NCBI GenBank assembly: GCA_024691065.1
Contig: JAILOA010000404.1
Location: 1-8,290, forward strand
Length of the DNA stretch: 8,290 bases
Direction: 5' to 3'
Source of the DNA: Lachnospiraceae bacterium
GTDB taxonomy: Bacteria > Bacillota > Clostridia > Lachnospirales > Lachnospiraceae
Shown here: one piece after another, positions 6,680-8,290 of the stretch
Position numbering within the stretch: position 1 is the stretch's first letter
Layout: every line of letters begins with the position of its first letter
Translations under genes and position numbers: made by a program
Notes under the pieces: generated by a model
What the model was told of the DNA's origin: nothing
Database searches by the model: none
The model's input: the letters and a program-made list of their open reading frames with translations, nothing else

Positions 6680-8143
6680 ATGAAGAAGTCGTTGAGAGTG
6701 CTTCTTGTTTTAGGAATCATTTTGGCTCTTATTATTACAGCCGCAATCGTGGTTTGGGTTAATAAGCCGGTCAAGATTTCAATGTACGGAGAGTCTAAGG
6801 TTGTCAAAATTGTAGATGCCAAAGCAGCTTTGGATGAGATTTACAACAATTCAACCAATGGGAATTTTCATGTGATTGAGAACGGAGAAACCATTTTAAC
6901 AATCAATCTTAATACAACTATGCATCCGACTTATGATGAGAATGCCATTAATGACATTAAAAAATCAAATATTTTTTCCTACTATCAAAAGGTTTTTGAA
7001 GAAAAATCGATATATACCTGGGAGCTCAATAAGTCCATTAAGGCGCTTAGGGAAGAGGTAAGACCTCTGAATGCTACCAGGATTCCTTCTACAAATGCTG
7101 CCATTGTTTCGACCAAGAAGGGCTTTAAGCTTGAGCCTGAGGTTTATGGTAACAAGATTTATGTTAATGAGCTTGCCGCCATAATTACCGAAACAGTTGG
7201 TAAGAATGAAATGAGCGTGGATTTAAAGAATGAAGATGTTTTAAAGAATCATGAGGTTTATCCACTGCCAAAGATTAAAGAAGCTGATATTGAGAAAGCT
7301 TATAATAAGCTTACAAAGCTTTATAAATGTAGTATCACATATACAAGTGGTACGGTCTTCAATTGGAAGACCATTAAGGATTATGTGACAATCGGCAAGA
7401 AGCATGTTGCTTTTGACGACAGCATTGTTACAGAATTTGTCAGCAAGTTGGATTCATATTATACTTCCATAGGTTCAACAAGAAGTATTAAAACTCATAC
7501 CGGTCAGGTTATTCAGGTATCCGGTGGTACTTATGGAAATGTAATGGATTCCGCATCGGAGATTGCTTATTTAAAGAAGGCCTTGAGAAAGGGCTCTAAA
7601 AAGGTTGACAGAGTGCCTAACTGTTCAGAGAGATCTGTTTATGGTGATGGTGTCAGCAATCTCGGAGATACATATATTGAAATTAACATTGCTGAGCAGC
7701 ATTTATGGTTCTATAAGGGCGGTTCGCTCCTTATGCAGTCAGATGTTGTAACCGGAACAAGAGGTTCGCATGACACACCTACCGGTGTTTATTATCTGTC
7801 AGAAAAGGTTCCGGGTGAGTACTTAATCGGTGATGATTATAAGACCTGGGTTGACCGTTGGATGCGTCTTACAAATTCCGGTGTAGGTCTTCACGATGCA
7901 AACTGGAGGAGCAGCTTCGGTGGTTCAATCTACACCTACAGTGGTTCACATGGATGCGTAAACCTTCCACCTACATTTGCAAAGGCTCTCTATGATGAGG
8001 TGCCAATCTGTTGTCCGGTAGTAGTTTATAATCAAGTAGTAAGCGCACCTGCACAAAGTAATGATGACGCAGATGATGACGATGCAGATGAAGAAGATGA
8101 TTCGGAGGAAACAGAGGAATCCGAAGAGTCCGAAGAAGAGTAA
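6680..8143 (+). CDS. Membrane-anchored L,D-transpeptidase (YkuD) with PG_binding_4-like modules and acidic tail
   Basis: This is a predicted peptidoglycan cross-linking enzyme. YkuD-type L,D-transpeptidases form 3-3 cross-links through an active-site cysteine, bypassing penicillin-binding proteins, and resist most beta-lactams. Residues 1-5 (MKKSL) are followed by a hydrophobic segment (about 6-27) with no lipobox, consistent with an uncleaved anchor and an extracellular body. Residues about 105-320 resemble two PG_binding_4 modules; the second ends with an IQVSGGTYGN motif. The catalytic YkuD domain spans about 331-451, with HDTPTGVYY, the conserved His405 (GLHDANW), and SHGCVNL holding the catalytic Cys426. 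Residues 462-487 are 20 Asp/Glu of 26, a low-complexity acidic tail. The ATG at 6680 has a GAGAGG site about 11 nt upstream, rather distant, suggesting modest translation. Domain assignment is secure; the exact cross-linking role is inferred from the family. Confidence 0.93.
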   Translation: MKKSLRVLLVLGIILALIITAAIVVWVNKPVKISMYGESKVVKIVDAKAALDEIYNNSTNGNFHVIENGETILTINLNTTMHPTYDENAINDIKKSNIFSYYQKVFEEKSIYTWELNKSIKALREEVRPLNATRIPSTNAAIVSTKKGFKLEPEVYGNKIYVNELAAIITETVGKNEMSVDLKNEDVLKNHEVYPLPKIKEADIEKAYNKLTKLYKCSITYTSGTVFNWKTIKDYVTIGKKHVAFDDSIVTEFVSKLDSYYTSIGSTRSIKTHTGQVIQVSGGTYGNVMDSASEIAYLKKALRKGSKKVDRVPNCSERSVYGDGVSNLGDTYIEINIAEQHLWFYKGGSLLMQSDVVTGTRGSHDTPTGVYYLSEKVPGEYLIGDDYKTWVDRWMRLTNSGVGLHDANWRSSFGGSIYTYSGSHGCVNLPPTFAKALYDEVPICCPVVVYNQVVSAPAQSNDDADDDDADEEDDSEETEESEESEEE

Positions 8144-8209
8144 TATTGCAACATTTTCGCAGATTACAAATCAATATTGTCATAGGCGTGAGAAAGTCGT
8201 TGGAGACGG

Positions 8210-8290
8210 TCTTGCGTTTATATAAATCTTCCGCACTAGCCGGGGAATTAGCGGCTCCCTGAACCTGCAATCCGCTATAGCAGGGGTGAT
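8210..8290 (+). ncRNA. ffs: Signal recognition particle RNA, large bacterial type, 5' part
   Basis: This is the RNA scaffold of the signal recognition particle, which with Ffh targets nascent membrane and secreted proteins. The segment from about 8233 carries the Alu-domain signature of Gram-positive large SRP RNAs: GCACTAGCCGGGGAATTAGC, then the CTCCCTGAACCTGCAATCCGC stretch and GCAGGGGTGAT, close to the clostridial consensus as I recall it. Two stems are visible: AGCCG (8238-8242) with CGGCT (8252-8256), and CCTGC (8264-8268) with GCAGG (8280-8284). The loop bases TAGCGG and CCGCTA are mutually complementary, consistent with the Alu loop-loop contact. The S domain with the Ffh-binding tetraloop lies beyond the right edge. 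The 5' end is uncertain: TCTTGCG at 8210 may be the start, or transcription may begin near 8231 from TTGGAG (8200) and TATAAA (8221), 15 bp apart. Confidence 0.85.

Noticed and set aside
7971..8270. Reverse-strand 99-codon frame across the transpeptidase end and the SRP RNA
   Set aside because: It overlaps two well-supported + strand features, and its His/Leu-rich composition is the antisense of the acidic tail.

Overview
The window looks like ordinary chromosome from a low-to-moderate GC member of the Clostridia, most likely a Lachnospiraceae relative. The reasons are AT-rich intergenic DNA with AAGGAGG/GAGAGG-type ribosome binding sites, a Gram-positive style large SRP RNA with an Alu domain at the right edge, a membrane-anchored L,D-transpeptidase with PG_binding_4-like modules, and an M16C metallopeptidase of the Clostridia type. 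The lineage is inferred from gene content, not from any search.

Layout, all genes on the + strand: (1) the 3' part of a TtcA-family tRNA-thiolation enzyme, open at the left edge and ending at 676. (2) A 568-bp non-coding stretch, 677-1244. It holds a 211-bp imperfect palindrome (692-902, about 59 paired positions per arm), a 91-bp tandem repeat in about 2.5 nearly identical copies (936-1164), and a promoter/operator region for the next gene. (3) uvrB, complete, with its start at 1245 rather than at the upstream in-frame ATG at 1209. (4) A 396-bp non-coding stretch, 3219-3614, with a good sigma-A type promoter (TTGACC-17-TGTTAAAAT) and a leader of about 285 nt holding two hairpins that share bases. 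(5) A 984-residue M16C zinc peptidase. (6) A 110-bp gap with a weak promoter and a duplicated 10-mer. (7) An L,D-transpeptidase with an N-terminal membrane anchor and a highly acidic C-terminal tail. (8) The 5' portion of the SRP RNA, cut by the right edge.

The genes do not form one pathway: tRNA modification, nucleotide excision repair, peptide degradation, wall cross-linking and protein targeting sit next to each other, with gaps large enough for separate promoters. I do not see a new defence or biosynthetic system. The parts not explained by known families are all non-coding: the long palindrome, the 91-bp repeats abutting the uvrB control region, and the structured leader of the peptidase gene.
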